A DNA stretch of 39,585 nt, from positions 1 to 39,585 of IMG/VR virus record IMGVR_UViG_3300027778_000006. One strand, written 5' to 3'. Position numbers and translations under genes: made by a program. Below, in pieces: positions 31,313 through 39,221 of this stretch. The notes beneath the pieces are model-generated. The model worked only from the letters and a program-made list of their open reading frames with translations, did not search any database and was not told the DNA's origin. Source of the DNA: a virus. Within the stretch, counting starts at the first letter, position 1. Each line of letters begins with the position of its first letter.

Positions 31313-33454
31313 TCAGTCCTTCATGTAGAACGGGCCGCACCAGCCAGCGCCGCCGAGGTGCATGCCTTTGGCCCACTTAATCGGGTCAGTCATGTGCTTC
31401 TGCAGCCGCTCCTGCGTGTGGTACTTATCGTCTTTGCGTTCGTGAGAAACGATCTCATCGTGAACGTGCATGACAATGTTGAAACCGTCCGCAGCAGCCC
31501 GCATCAGACCGGCTTTCAGAATGTCACGCGCGATAGCCTGAACGATGTTTTCGACCAGTTTTCCGCCATGGGTGAACTGACGTACCCACTTTTTAGTTTT
31601 CTGGTCCTGGCCCATGTAGGTGAACTGAAGTTTTGTCCACGACTCGCCATCTGCGTTTGTCATGGTCTTCTTGATCATCTTAGGCTGGTAGTACCAGAGA
31701 CGACGCCCACTCGGCAGGCGGATAGCCAGGAACGGGGCCTTCCACTCAAATCTAACATGCCCACACTCGACATCTGTCTTCCGCTCGATACAGCGCTGGG
31801 CCGCGAACTCCAGATCACGCCAGTATTGCGTAATCTCCGGGCACAGGGTGCGGAACACAGAAACGTGCTCAGCAGATTCCTTCTGCGTCATGTCGATGCC
31901 CATGTTCTCGGCGTAGCCCCACAGGCCGGTGCGTTTGAAGTCTTCCGTCTCCATGCCGCCGCCCAGTCGGTAACCGCAGCCGAGCGTTGCCGGTTTAGCC
32001 ATGCTTCGCTGGAACTTCGTGACTTCGTCGTACTCGATCCCGTAGATGTGCATAGCGAAGGATTTATAGATATCCCTGCCGCTTTCCAGCACCTCCTGAA
32101 ACCACTTGCAGTTAGTCAGCCAGCCGATCACCACCGATTCGATGGATGCCAGGTCGCATACGCGGAATTCGTAGCCCTCTTCAGCACGGAACGCGGAGCG
32201 GATGCACCCAACAATGGCTTCCATTGGCTCTGCCATCCACAGCGCCAGCTCGTCATAACGTCCTTTGCGCAGGCACTCGGTGGTGATGTTGAGTTTCTGG
32301 ATGTTCCCGTCGGATGGCTCAATGCTCTTCGGCGTGCGGGGCAGGTTCTGCAACTGAACGCGTCGTCCGGCCCAGCGCTGGGTGCGCGTGGCGCCAGAGA
32401 ACTGAAACGCGAAGCGGAACCGGCCTTCGAACGATGCCTTCGTGATGGTCGAATACTTTCCGGGGCTGGTAGCGCTGGCCCAGCGGCGCTTCTTCAGGAC
32501 GACAACCGCTTCCGGTTCAAGATTGGCGGCGAAGCGTTTCATCGCTGTTTTGACCGACGCGGATGTCAGGTCGTCGAAGGGATAACCGCGCTTCTTCAGC
32601 CAGGGGAGCAACTGCTGCGTCGAGTTGGGGTTAGCCAGTTTGGTTATGTGGCGCAGCTCCGTCAGCAGCTCCTCTTTTCGAATAGTGCGCATCTCCACGG
32701 CGTTGTGGGCCATTCTTAGATCAACTGGCACGCCTCTGTCGTTAATCTGCTGGTCAATCGCGTAGAGGCGCCATTCTGACGGCGGAATCGGATACTTCTC
32801 TTTGTCGATGCGAACGGCAATGCCCATTTCTGCCACAACGTCCATGACGTTATACAGGCAGTAGAGCATGAACTTTTCTTCGTGATCGAGGGGGTCACGG
32901 AAGGTGCGATTGCCATTGGCTTTACGCTGTTTCTCCGGCACCGGGCAGGAGAAGAATTTGATGAGGTCTCCGCCCTCTTTCATCTTCGCGAGATTGGCAG
33001 GCAGGCCCATCTGTTGCCCGACCTGATCCAGCGTGCCGGAAAAGCCCATCATGTAGGCATGGCACATGGTGCAGCGCCAGTCGTCATATCCAATGCTGTC
33101 GCCGAGGCCCAGCACTGTGCGGGACACAGAACGTTCAAACTGGGCATTGAAGGCGCGCTTCATGACGCCGGGGTCTGTCAGTATCGCGGTTAGACGGCGA
33201 GGGAACTCGCCCATCAGATAGTTCCAGTGATACCACTTCGTGCCGTCTTCGCACCAGCTGACCATCAGCACGCGCGAACTATCGTGGTTGATGTATTTAT
33301 CCAGTCCGTGCTTTTTCAGGTCCTCTTCTGACGCGGTTTCGTAGTCGAGGAATATGAAGTCCGGCAGATCGTCACAATTGTGATATCGCTGTTTTGCGGC
33401 AGAGGTGCGAATCAGCATTTCTGCCAGTTCGCGGGTCATTTGGTTGGTTTGCAT
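31313..33454 (-). CDS. DNA polymerase, family A, with proofreading exonuclease
   Basis: This 713-aa protein combines a 3'-5' exonuclease and a family A polymerase. Exonuclease motifs are intact: FLDYETAS (ExoI, near residue 35), FNAQFER (ExoII, near 107) and YNVMDVV (ExoIII, near 202). Polymerase motif A is CDLASIES (near 437), motif B RSMAKPATLGCGYRLGG (near 488) and motif C VMHVHDEIV (near 667). There is no 5'-3' exonuclease domain. Motif B has YR where bacterial Pol I has YG, as in some phage enzymes. ATG 33454 has AGGA 7 bp upstream. It probably replicates the phage genome together with the SSB and the primase-helicase encoded on the other strand. Confidence 0.96.
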   Translation of the reverse strand: MQTNQMTRELAEMLIRTSAAKQRYHNCDDLPDFIFLDYETASEEDLKKHGLDKYINHDSSRVLMVSWCEDGTKWYHWNYLMGEFPRRLTAILTDPGVMKRAFNAQFERSVSRTVLGLGDSIGYDDWRCTMCHAYMMGFSGTLDQVGQQMGLPANLAKMKEGGDLIKFFSCPVPEKQRKANGNRTFRDPLDHEEKFMLYCLYNVMDVVAEMGIAVRIDKEKYPIPPSEWRLYAIDQQINDRGVPVDLRMAHNAVEMRTIRKEELLTELRHITKLANPNSTQQLLPWLKKRGYPFDDLTSASVKTAMKRFAANLEPEAVVVLKKRRWASATSPGKYSTITKASFEGRFRFAFQFSGATRTQRWAGRRVQLQNLPRTPKSIEPSDGNIQKLNITTECLRKGRYDELALWMAEPMEAIVGCIRSAFRAEEGYEFRVCDLASIESVVIGWLTNCKWFQEVLESGRDIYKSFAMHIYGIEYDEVTKFQRSMAKPATLGCGYRLGGGMETEDFKRTGLWGYAENMGIDMTQKESAEHVSVFRTLCPEITQYWRDLEFAAQRCIERKTDVECGHVRFEWKAPFLAIRLPSGRRLWYYQPKMIKKTMTNADGESWTKLQFTYMGQDQKTKKWVRQFTHGGKLVENIVQAIARDILKAGLMRAAADGFNIVMHVHDEIVSHERKDDKYHTQERLQKHMTDPIKWAKGMHLGGAGWCGPFYMKD

Positions 33455-33466
33455 ATTCGATCCTGA

Positions 33467-33493
33467 CGAAAAAGCCGCCCCGGAGGACGGCTT
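33467..33493 (-). terminator. Terminator after the DUF2815 gene
   Basis: On the minus strand AAGCCGTCC pairs with a GG(GG)CGGCTT arm around a short loop (hairpin 33493-33472) and is followed by TTTTTC. It lies 15 bp after the SSB-like gene and only 13 bp before the polymerase start. Partial termination would keep SSB transcripts more abundant than polymerase transcripts. Confidence 0.8.
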
Positions 33494-33508
33494 ATCAGAA
33501 GATGCGGA

Positions 33509-34213
33509 TTACAGTTCTTCGTCTTCGTCGTCTTGCGACGGTTTAGACTTGCTGCCACCCACCGCTTTGTTTGAGGATTTGGCCAGCGCGCTGGAGTCCT
33601 CTTTCTCAAAGCCGTCATCATCTTCATCGTCCCACGCGCTTTCGGTGTCGATCGGCTCTTCACCAAATCGCTCATCGTTACGACGCCATTTGACGCTGCG
33701 AAGAGAACCGTTTACGCGTTTTGAAGAAACGTTTGTTTTCTTATCAACGTAGTTCTGACCCCACATCTCAATCAGGATGTCAACGCGACAGCCCGGATAG
33801 AAGATGGTGCGGATCATCTCGTTTGAGTCGATTTCATCACCGTTCTCATCGAGGATTTCCGGCTTACGGGATTCCGAACACTTGATACGATACACGCCAT
33901 CCAGCTCTGGGCGTTCGTCCGCATCGCCTTCCAGTACAAACCAGTTAGCTTTGGCGCACTTGCAGTTTTTCGCTTCCATCAGCGCCCGGATTTTCTCAAC
34001 CAAGTACTTACGGGCGTTCGGCCAGCGATCTGATTCGATCAGGCCTTCGAGACCGTACTTCTGAACTTCAGTACCGTCATCACGCGCAAAAGTCTGCGGC
34101 TTATCCAGGTGGGGGTATGAAAGGCGAACGTCCAGGAACTTAATCGGACCTTCTTTGTAGAAAACAACGCCTTCTTCTTTGAAACGCTTTTCGATCGTTA
34201 ATTTACGGCCCAT
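33509..34213 (-). CDS. DUF2815 single-stranded-DNA-binding protein
   Basis: This 234-aa protein matches DUF2815: GPIKFLDVRLSYPHLDKPQ, KYGLEGLIESDRWPNARKYL, NWFVLEGDADERPELDGVYRI, FYPGCRVDILIEMWGQ. As I recall, a DUF2815 protein of phage Enc34 was shown to be an OB-fold SSB. Residues about 185-234 are acidic and disordered, ending KPSQDDEDEEL, like the C-terminal tips by which SSBs and T7 gp2.5 contact replication proteins. ATG 34213 has GAGGA 8-9 bp upstream. It lies 45 bp after the DUF2800 gene, before a terminator that precedes the polymerase gene. Confidence 0.92.
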   Translation of the reverse strand: MGRKLTIEKRFKEEGVVFYKEGPIKFLDVRLSYPHLDKPQTFARDDGTEVQKYGLEGLIESDRWPNARKYLVEKIRALMEAKNCKCAKANWFVLEGDADERPELDGVYRIKCSESRKPEILDENGDEIDSNEMIRTIFYPGCRVDILIEMWGQNYVDKKTNVSSKRVNGSLRSVKWRRNDERFGEEPIDTESAWDDEDDDGFEKEDSSALAKSSNKAVGGSKSKPSQDDEDEEL

Positions 34214-34258
34214 CGGTTATGTCCTCGGTATGTCACGTTTTATCCGGGTTATCGGGTA

Positions 34259-35578
34259 TCAAAGGCTGTAATCGTCGTCTTCCTCGTCGTTCATAGCTGA
34301 CTTGAAATCCGATGCCAGTGCAGGCCTTTTATCACTTTCTGGTACAAGGGAGGAAGCGCCTTTGGCCAGGGAGACGTGTGGGTCTATGATCGCCGGTAGT
34401 TCTTTCCGTTTATACCCTTTCTGCAGCAGCGCATCTTCAGCCTGCGCGGGGGAGATAAATTCTGTTTTCCACAATTCATCTTCGTCCAGGCCGGCTTTCA
34501 TCAGCGCTTTTTCCACGTCCGCCACATCTCGGAAATCGCGGAAGTTCTTGCCTTCCACCAGTTTGTAACCGGGTATAGATTCGCCCTTCATGGCGCGCCT
34601 CTGCAACTCGGTATACAGAGATTTAAACCAGTTTTCAATCGGCTTTCTGTAGTTGAGCACCTTCGCCAGCTGGGCATTATCCAGCGTCATCGGCGGTGGC
34701 ATCTCAATGTGGTAGGTGTCTTCGTCAATGTCCCGCTTCAGAGCCTCTGCTTTGCGCGGCGTCAGACGGAATTCGTCGTCTTCCGGGAACCAGAGATTCG
34801 TAACTTCCTGCGCCATTGATGCCAGCGCCGGACATGTGCTGCGAACCCGACAAAAGGTACATTGCTTCTGGCCGGCGACACGCGGGGCGTTGAGGTCCCA
34901 CGCGGCTCTGGCCTTTGGCTTAACCATCTCACCGAAGCCCAGCAGCTCTTCGACAGACAGTTCCCACTCACTCATGCCGCCCAGGCGCGGCTGGCCGATG
35001 CCTATCACAATTTTGTCGATGTCGTAAAGGTGTCGAATCTCCATATATTTCGCATACGCGTAAATCAGAAGCTGCGAGTTCTTTACCACTTCGACCTGAA
35101 CGCCTTTGCCGTATTTGAGGTCTTTGATATACAGCGTTCGTTTGTAGACAGAAGAGAAATCCAGCGTACCTTTCTGGTTAGGCACTGGGGTTAACATCGA
35201 AAAATCAACCCGGCTCTCTATGAACTTCCTGCCCGGTGTCATCATGCACCAGTCAACGTACTCTTCAACGTAGGTCATCATCGCGCGGTCAACGCGGATT
35301 TCAAACCAGTCGATGCCGTTGTCAACCCAGACCACCGTACCGACCCGATGACTGGGGCGAGTCGCCGTTATCATCCACTCTTCAGCGATTTCGTGGGCGA
35401 CACTTCCTTCTGCTGCAAAAATCCCGGTGTCATCCGGCGCCAGTAGGTTAGGGATGAGGGAACCGGGACAGGGGATCCATCGGGCAGACGCGGACGGCGA
35501 GAATATCGAATGGTCGCCGTCCGCGAATCGCTCGTAAAGAGCGTCGAGTTGATTACAGTTCTTCTTCTTCGCCTGCAT
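34259..35578 (-). CDS. DUF2800 RecB/AddB-like nuclease with Fe-S cysteines
   Basis: This 439-aa protein matches DUF2800, a PD-(D/E)XK family. Visible RecB-type motifs are GSVAHEIAEEW (His near 62), GTLDF (Asp140), IKDLKYGKG (Asp153, Lys155) and SQLLIYAYA. Cysteines match the AddB/Cas4 iron-sulphur arrangement: Cys37 in PCPGS, then a C-x2-C-x5-C cluster near 240-249 (CTFCRVRSTC). An Fe-S stabilised exonuclease for recombination or end processing is inferred. The C-terminus is acidic (MNDEEDDDYSL). ATG 35578 has a poor SD and overlaps the upstream gene by 26 bp, so translation is probably coupled. No alternative start codon follows within the next 27 codons. Confidence 0.88.
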   Translation of the reverse strand: MQAKKKNCNQLDALYERFADGDHSIFSPSASARWIPCPGSLIPNLLAPDDTGIFAAEGSVAHEIAEEWMITATRPSHRVGTVVWVDNGIDWFEIRVDRAMMTYVEEYVDWCMMTPGRKFIESRVDFSMLTPVPNQKGTLDFSSVYKRTLYIKDLKYGKGVQVEVVKNSQLLIYAYAKYMEIRHLYDIDKIVIGIGQPRLGGMSEWELSVEELLGFGEMVKPKARAAWDLNAPRVAGQKQCTFCRVRSTCPALASMAQEVTNLWFPEDDEFRLTPRKAEALKRDIDEDTYHIEMPPPMTLDNAQLAKVLNYRKPIENWFKSLYTELQRRAMKGESIPGYKLVEGKNFRDFRDVADVEKALMKAGLDEDELWKTEFISPAQAEDALLQKGYKRKELPAIIDPHVSLAKGASSLVPESDKRPALASDFKSAMNDEEDDDYSL

Positions 35579-35945
35579 CAGCGTTGTTGCCGTCGTCCAG
35601 CGCTACGATAGCGGCCTGAATCGCGTCAAACACTTCTTTCGACTTGTCTTCGGTCACGTCAGCGATAGAGTCGAAGCCGTGTTTAGCGACCAGCGCTTTA
35701 GCGGTTTTAAGGTCGGTCAGACCTTTGTACTCAACCAGTTTAGCTTTCAGCGTTTCAGCGTCGACCACTTCTGCTTTTTTGCCTTTAGCCGCGGTGGTGG
35801 TTTTGCCTTTAGCAGCGGTGGTGGTTTTAGAAGTGCCGGCATCCGCATCAGCGCCGCCAGTTGATTTCAGAGAGCCGCCCGCCAGTGCTGCAGTCAGGGC
35901 TTCGATAGCTGCGGTGTTTTTAGCCAGTTCTTGTTCTAAAGACAT
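35553..35945 (-). CDS. Small Ala/Lys-rich protein with acidic tail, first gene of the leftward operon
   Basis: This 130-aa protein has three parts. An N-terminal helix (MSLEQELAKNTAAIEALTAAL, 1 to about 22) is followed by a low-complexity basic linker with TTTAAKGK repeated twice. A helical domain then covers about residues 60-118 (LKAKLVEYKGLTDLKTAKALVAKHGF and KSKEVFDAIQAAIVAL), before the acidic tip DAGEEEEL. The helical domain resembles C-terminal modules I have seen on phage recombination or SSB-associated proteins, but I cannot name it. ATG 35945 has AAGGA about 8 bp upstream. It is the first gene after the early promoter and overlaps the DUF2800 gene, so a nucleic-acid or replisome accessory role is inferred. 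Confidence 0.75.
   Translation of the reverse strand: MSLEQELAKNTAAIEALTAALAGGSLKSTGGADADAGTSKTTTAAKGKTTTAAKGKKAEVVDAETLKAKLVEYKGLTDLKTAKALVAKHGFDSIADVTEDKSKEVFDAIQAAIVALDDGNNADAGEEEEL
35778..35825. repeat. Tandem 24-bp repeat, two copies
   Basis: Two adjacent 24-bp units (35778-35801 and 35802-35825) differ at one base. They encode the doubled TTTAAKGK linker of the first leftward gene. The near-identity at DNA level points to a recent slippage duplication that keeps the frame. Confidence 0.9.
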
Positions 35946-36028
35946 GTCGTAATCCTTTTTTCTCGGTTGTCGCGGAAATCGCGGGTTTCTCGGTTGTCGT
36001 AGCGTCGTAGTCTGCTGCGATGTGGTGA

Positions 36029-36076
36029 ACTTTACAGAACCCGATTTTCTCAGTCAACACCTTTTTATAAAATTTT
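36029..36076 (-). promoter_or_regulatory. Early leftward promoter with AT-rich upstream element
   Basis: On the minus strand TTGACT (-35, 36057-36052; 5 of 6 matches) and TAAAGT (-10, 36034-36029; 4 of 6) are separated by exactly 17 bp. An AT-rich tract upstream of the -35 (AAAATTTTATAAAAA, about 36075-36061) could act as an UP element. Transcription would start near 36022, about 77 bp before the first leftward gene. The 251-bp space 35946-36196 is the divergent control region between the leftward replication genes and the rightward HTH-primase operon. Confidence 0.8.
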
Positions 36077-36138
36077 ACCTCGCCTCGCGCACAAACCGCC
36101 TTTCTGCAAGGCGCAGCTAACTTTACGCAGGCCAGTAT

Positions 36139-36157
36139 TGTCTTAGATGTCTTAGAT
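36139..36157 (+). promoter_or_regulatory. Tandem TGTCTTAGA sites upstream of the HTH gene (probable operator)
   Basis: Two exact 9-mers TGTCTTAGA lie head to tail (36139-36147 and 36148-36156), 41 bp before ATG 36197. The same 9-mer is repeated in the gene-free region after the primase gene. A weak promoter could overlap them (TTTACG at 36122 and TAGATG at 36144, 16 bp apart), so binding here would block rightward transcription. The natural candidate binder is the HTH protein encoded next, but this is inference. Confidence 0.65.
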
Positions 36158-36196
36158 AGAGTACCATCGCGCTGCTATCACATAGGAGCGATTACC

Positions 36197-36481
36197 ATGC
36201 GACATATTCCTCTACCCGGTTACCTCTCCGGCGCCGAAGCCAATGAGATACTGAATTTCCTCATCGGCCGGGCAAACATTTACGCGTTTAACGCGCGTGA
36301 CCTAAAAACTTTCGCGCATGAATGTGGTGTACGCGCGGACAATTTATCCCGACATATCCGCGAAGGACGTTTCCCCGTTCCCTTTGCAGAGAAGATTGAA
36401 GCCGCATGCGGACGTAATTTCGTCCGCTGGGAGTGGCTGGTAAATCCGGTTCTCTGCATGGAAAACGGGGAGATCTACTAA
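36197..36481 (+). CDS. Small Cro/YdaS-like HTH DNA-binding protein
   Basis: This 94-aa protein has a helix-turn-helix region at about residues 34-75: ARDLKTFAHECGVRADNLSRHI, then PVPFAEKIEAACGRNFVRWEWL. Its layout follows YdaS/Cro-like regulators, which end with a helix reading (IP)xxxxxxIExAxGxxVxRxxLxP. The N-terminus (MRHIPLPGYLSGAEANEILNFL) adds a helical extension. ATG 36197 has AGGAG about 9 bp upstream. Its stop overlaps the primase start (TAATG), so the two are co-translated. With tandem motif copies directly upstream it is likely an autoregulator of the rightward operon. It could also mark the origin for the primase-helicase. Confidence 0.82.
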   Translation: MRHIPLPGYLSGAEANEILNFLIGRANIYAFNARDLKTFAHECGVRADNLSRHIREGRFPVPFAEKIEAACGRNFVRWEWLVNPVLCMENGEIY

Positions 36482-39096
36482 TGTCCAAAACTTCGCTGAA
36501 AGTCGTCGGCGAGGACCTGGCTGTCAACGGTTATGAATTCGTCCCGTTACGGAAAAACGAAAAACGACCAATATTTTACGACTGGTCTGCCCTCGACTTC
36601 GCTTCTGAATACCAGACGTGGATTAAGCGCCATCCCGATGCGGGCGCTGGGATCATCACGTCAAAAACCCCGGCCGTCGACCTGGATATCCGCGATAAAA
36701 AGCTGGTTCAGGAGATGTCCGACTATGTCGAACTCGGTTATGGCTCAGCGCCGGTCCGAATCGGCTTAGACCCGAAACGCCTGCTGATGTTCCGCCTGGC
36801 TGGCAAGCCTTTCAAGACCATCAAATCCGTCTGGCTGGATGAGGAAGGACAGAAATATGAAGTCCAGATCCTCGGCGATGGCCAGCAGTTCGTGGCTTAT
36901 GGTGTCCACCCGGACACAATGCAGCCTTACCGCTGGGTCGAAAACGGAGACCCGTTATCAGTGGACTGGGGCGAACTGCCACGTCTGACTGAACAGCAGG
37001 GCTTCGAAATCGTCGAAGAGTTTGACCGCCTGTGTCGAGCTCGCGGCTGGACGCACAAAACCAAACACCGCGAAGACATCACGGACGATTTTGACGACCC
37101 CAACGCGGAGTATGAGGAAGACGACTGGGTCAACAAATCGTGGGAAGCTGGCCAGAGTTATGACGGCGACTACGATGAACTCGAACGCAAAATCATGCTG
37201 CTGCCAAACGCGGACGATTACCACCAGTGGGTAAAAGTCATCGCTGGGCTGCAGACGGGTATCGAAGACCAGGAACGGGCCTACGACATCGCCCTGAAAT
37301 GGTCGGCTCAGGCCAACAACTTCGATCAGGATGCCTTCGATAAAAAATGGGAAGAGGGTTTCCGCCACGACCGCAACAAACTGGTCTCGTTCCGTTCGCT
37401 TCTCCAGGAAGCCAACGATATCGAGGAACAGCAGCGCGCGGAAGCGGTTGAAAAGCTGATCCCCACGTTCCTCGAAGCGACCAATCGCGAAGAGTGGATG
37501 GAAGCGGCCGCCAAATTCCGTAAAGCCAAGGTGTTCGGGCTTGCGCGCCAGGACGTTATCAAGATCGCCGCCGACCAGTATTTCAAAATCACCGACCGTA
37601 AACTTTCGTCGGGCGAGATCAAGAAATCGCTGGCATTCCGCGTCGACCCTGACGATATGCCCGGCTGGCTGATGCCATGGGTGTTCAATACCGCAACGGG
37701 CGACTTCGTCAACATCCGCAATGGTGCCGTCATGAAGGTGCAGGCTTTCGACCTGTCCATGAAGCGCTACATGTCAGGTGACGACGACCTGACCCCGACG
37801 AAACTGGCGATGGAAGTGTTCATGGTGCCGACCATTGAAGGCGTCATGTACAACCCGATCATGCACGGTAATCTGGCCAACTCGGAATGGAAGCCGGTGC
37901 GCGAGTGTGCGAATCGTCCGGAATTCTTCCGCTTCTTTGAGTCGGAGAACATGGCGTATTCACCGGAAAACGGCAAAGTGTTCCTGAACACCTTCCGTCC
38001 TGACACGCTGATCGATATGCCGGAAGAATACTCAAAGCGCGACCTTAAAAACGTTAAGCTGATGAAGGACTTCTTCGCCGTTCAGTTCCCAGACCAGCGG
38101 GAACGCGAGTATGTGATGGAGTACTTGGCATGGGTGATCAAACATCCAGGCCGGCGCATCAACTACGCGCTGATCATTCACGGTTGCCCTGGCTCCGGTA
38201 AGACCATTCTGTCAGAGATGTTCCGCTGCATTCTCGGCGATGCCAACGTGGGCGCGGTCAGCAACAGTGACCTGCAATCCTCGTTCACCAAATGGGCAGA
38301 AGGCGACATCGTTAAGTTCGTGGAAGAGGTCTCGGTAATCGGCCACGGTTATGACGTCCTGAACAATATCAAGGACAAAATCACTAACCCGATTATCTCC
38401 GTCCGCCGCATGCGGGAAGACTCCCTGAAGGTGCAGAACACCGCGTCTTACATCATGGTGACGAACGACCCCGCGGCCCTTCCAATCGACAGCAACGACC
38501 GCCGCTATCTCATCGTGGCCAGTCAGTTCCAGGACAAAGAGCGCGACCTGGTTCCGTTCCTGAAAGAAGAGCCGAATTTCTTCAAAAAGTTCGACCGTGC
38601 TTTCCGCCAGTCGCCGGGCGCCATGCGTAAATGGTTCAGTGAATACTCGTTCCGGAAGGACTTCAAACCGGACGGTGGTCATGCCCCTGTCGACACCAAA
38701 GCGCGTGAAAGGATGATCGATATGAGTAAGGATGAATTCACCGATAACGTGGTTTCGTCAGTGGCAGATCTCGACGTTATGAGCGTCACGGCCGAACTGA
38801 TTTTCATGCCCGATATGCTGTTATGGATGGAGCGAAACGTAACAGGTTTCAAAGCGCCGACCAGTCGATCGCTGTCCCGAAAAATGGAAGCAATTGGCTA
38901 TTACAAAGTCGGGGCGGGCAGCACTGGTCAGGTCAGATATAACGGATCTAAGGGCAGCTGTTACGCAAAGAATCCGAAGCACTTTGAACAGATGAATGGT
39001 CTCGCGGACCCGGATAAGATTCGTGACCACCTCGATAAGCACAATGCGAAATTTGACGGAGACGACGACGAATTCGATGAAAACGATCTGCTATAA
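36481..39096 (+). CDS. Primase-polymerase/helicase fusion (Prim-pol, PriCT, SF3-type helicase)
   Basis: This 871-aa protein joins three parts. Residues about 10-190 are a bifunctional Prim-pol domain with the metal-binding DxD (Asp67, Asp69 in AVDLDIRD) and QFVAYGVHPDT. Residues about 235-320 look like a PriCT-2 linker (NADDYHQWVKVIAGLQTG). About 540-720 is a DUF5906/D5-like SF3 helicase: Walker A GCPGSGKT (near 568), Walker B-like IVKFVEEV (near 609), sensor-type MVTNDPAALPIDSNDRR (near 660). The C-terminus (about 770-871) could be a winged-helix DNA-binding region, with acidic end DEFDENDLL. ATG 36481 has GGGGAG 9 bp upstream; ATG 36433 lies inside the HTH gene. Such proteins unwind origins and prime synthesis. 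Confidence 0.94.
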   Translation: MSKTSLKVVGEDLAVNGYEFVPLRKNEKRPIFYDWSALDFASEYQTWIKRHPDAGAGIITSKTPAVDLDIRDKKLVQEMSDYVELGYGSAPVRIGLDPKRLLMFRLAGKPFKTIKSVWLDEEGQKYEVQILGDGQQFVAYGVHPDTMQPYRWVENGDPLSVDWGELPRLTEQQGFEIVEEFDRLCRARGWTHKTKHREDITDDFDDPNAEYEEDDWVNKSWEAGQSYDGDYDELERKIMLLPNADDYHQWVKVIAGLQTGIEDQERAYDIALKWSAQANNFDQDAFDKKWEEGFRHDRNKLVSFRSLLQEANDIEEQQRAEAVEKLIPTFLEATNREEWMEAAAKFRKAKVFGLARQDVIKIAADQYFKITDRKLSSGEIKKSLAFRVDPDDMPGWLMPWVFNTATGDFVNIRNGAVMKVQAFDLSMKRYMSGDDDLTPTKLAMEVFMVPTIEGVMYNPIMHGNLANSEWKPVRECANRPEFFRFFESENMAYSPENGKVFLNTFRPDTLIDMPEEYSKRDLKNVKLMKDFFAVQFPDQREREYVMEYLAWVIKHPGRRINYALIIHGCPGSGKTILSEMFRCILGDANVGAVSNSDLQSSFTKWAEGDIVKFVEEVSVIGHGYDVLNNIKDKITNPIISVRRMREDSLKVQNTASYIMVTNDPAALPIDSNDRRYLIVASQFQDKERDLVPFLKEEPNFFKKFDRAFRQSPGAMRKWFSEYSFRKDFKPDGGHAPVDTKARERMIDMSKDEFTDNVVSSVADLDVMSVTAELIFMPDMLLWMERNVTGFKAPTSRSLSRKMEAIGYYKVGAGSTGQVRYNGSKGSCYAKNPKHFEQMNGLADPDKIRDHLDKHNAKFDGDDDEFDENDLL

Positions 39097-39126
39097 ATTC
39101 TGAAATTGGCCAATTTCACGATTTAC

Positions 39127-39151
39127 GCCCTGGAGAAATCCGGGGCTTTTT
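39127..39151 (+). terminator. Terminator after the primase-helicase gene
   Basis: On the plus strand GCCCTGG pairs with CCGGGGC (7 bp including one G-U) around a 6-base loop and is followed by TTTTT. It lies 31 bp past the primase stop and ends the rightward two-gene operon. Confidence 0.85.
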
Positions 39152-39221
39152 ATTGGTGACGGTGGCGCCCCGGCATTTTTTCACGAAAAATTCCGCGATT
39201 TTTTACCACTGAAAACACCGC

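Noticed and set aside
32711-32718. Further copy of the TCTTAGA motif in the polymerase gene
   Set aside because: Only TTCTTAGA is present, a single partial match inside coding sequence, and is expected by chance.
31358-32719. Long plus-strand open frame of 453 codons
   Set aside because: It is antisense to the polymerase gene, whose catalytic motifs are all intact; no SD, domain or sensible composition supports it. It reflects codon bias in the GC-rich opposite strand.
36433-36480. Longer primase start at ATG 36433
   Set aside because: It would overlap the HTH gene by 49 bp and add a basic leader without resemblance to Prim-pol proteins. ATG 36481 has GGGGAG at 9 bp and the TAATG coupling.
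39183-39206. Second terminator formed by AAAAAT and ATTTTT around CCGCG
   Set aside because: The stem is entirely A-T and follows an already convincing terminator at 39127-39151.
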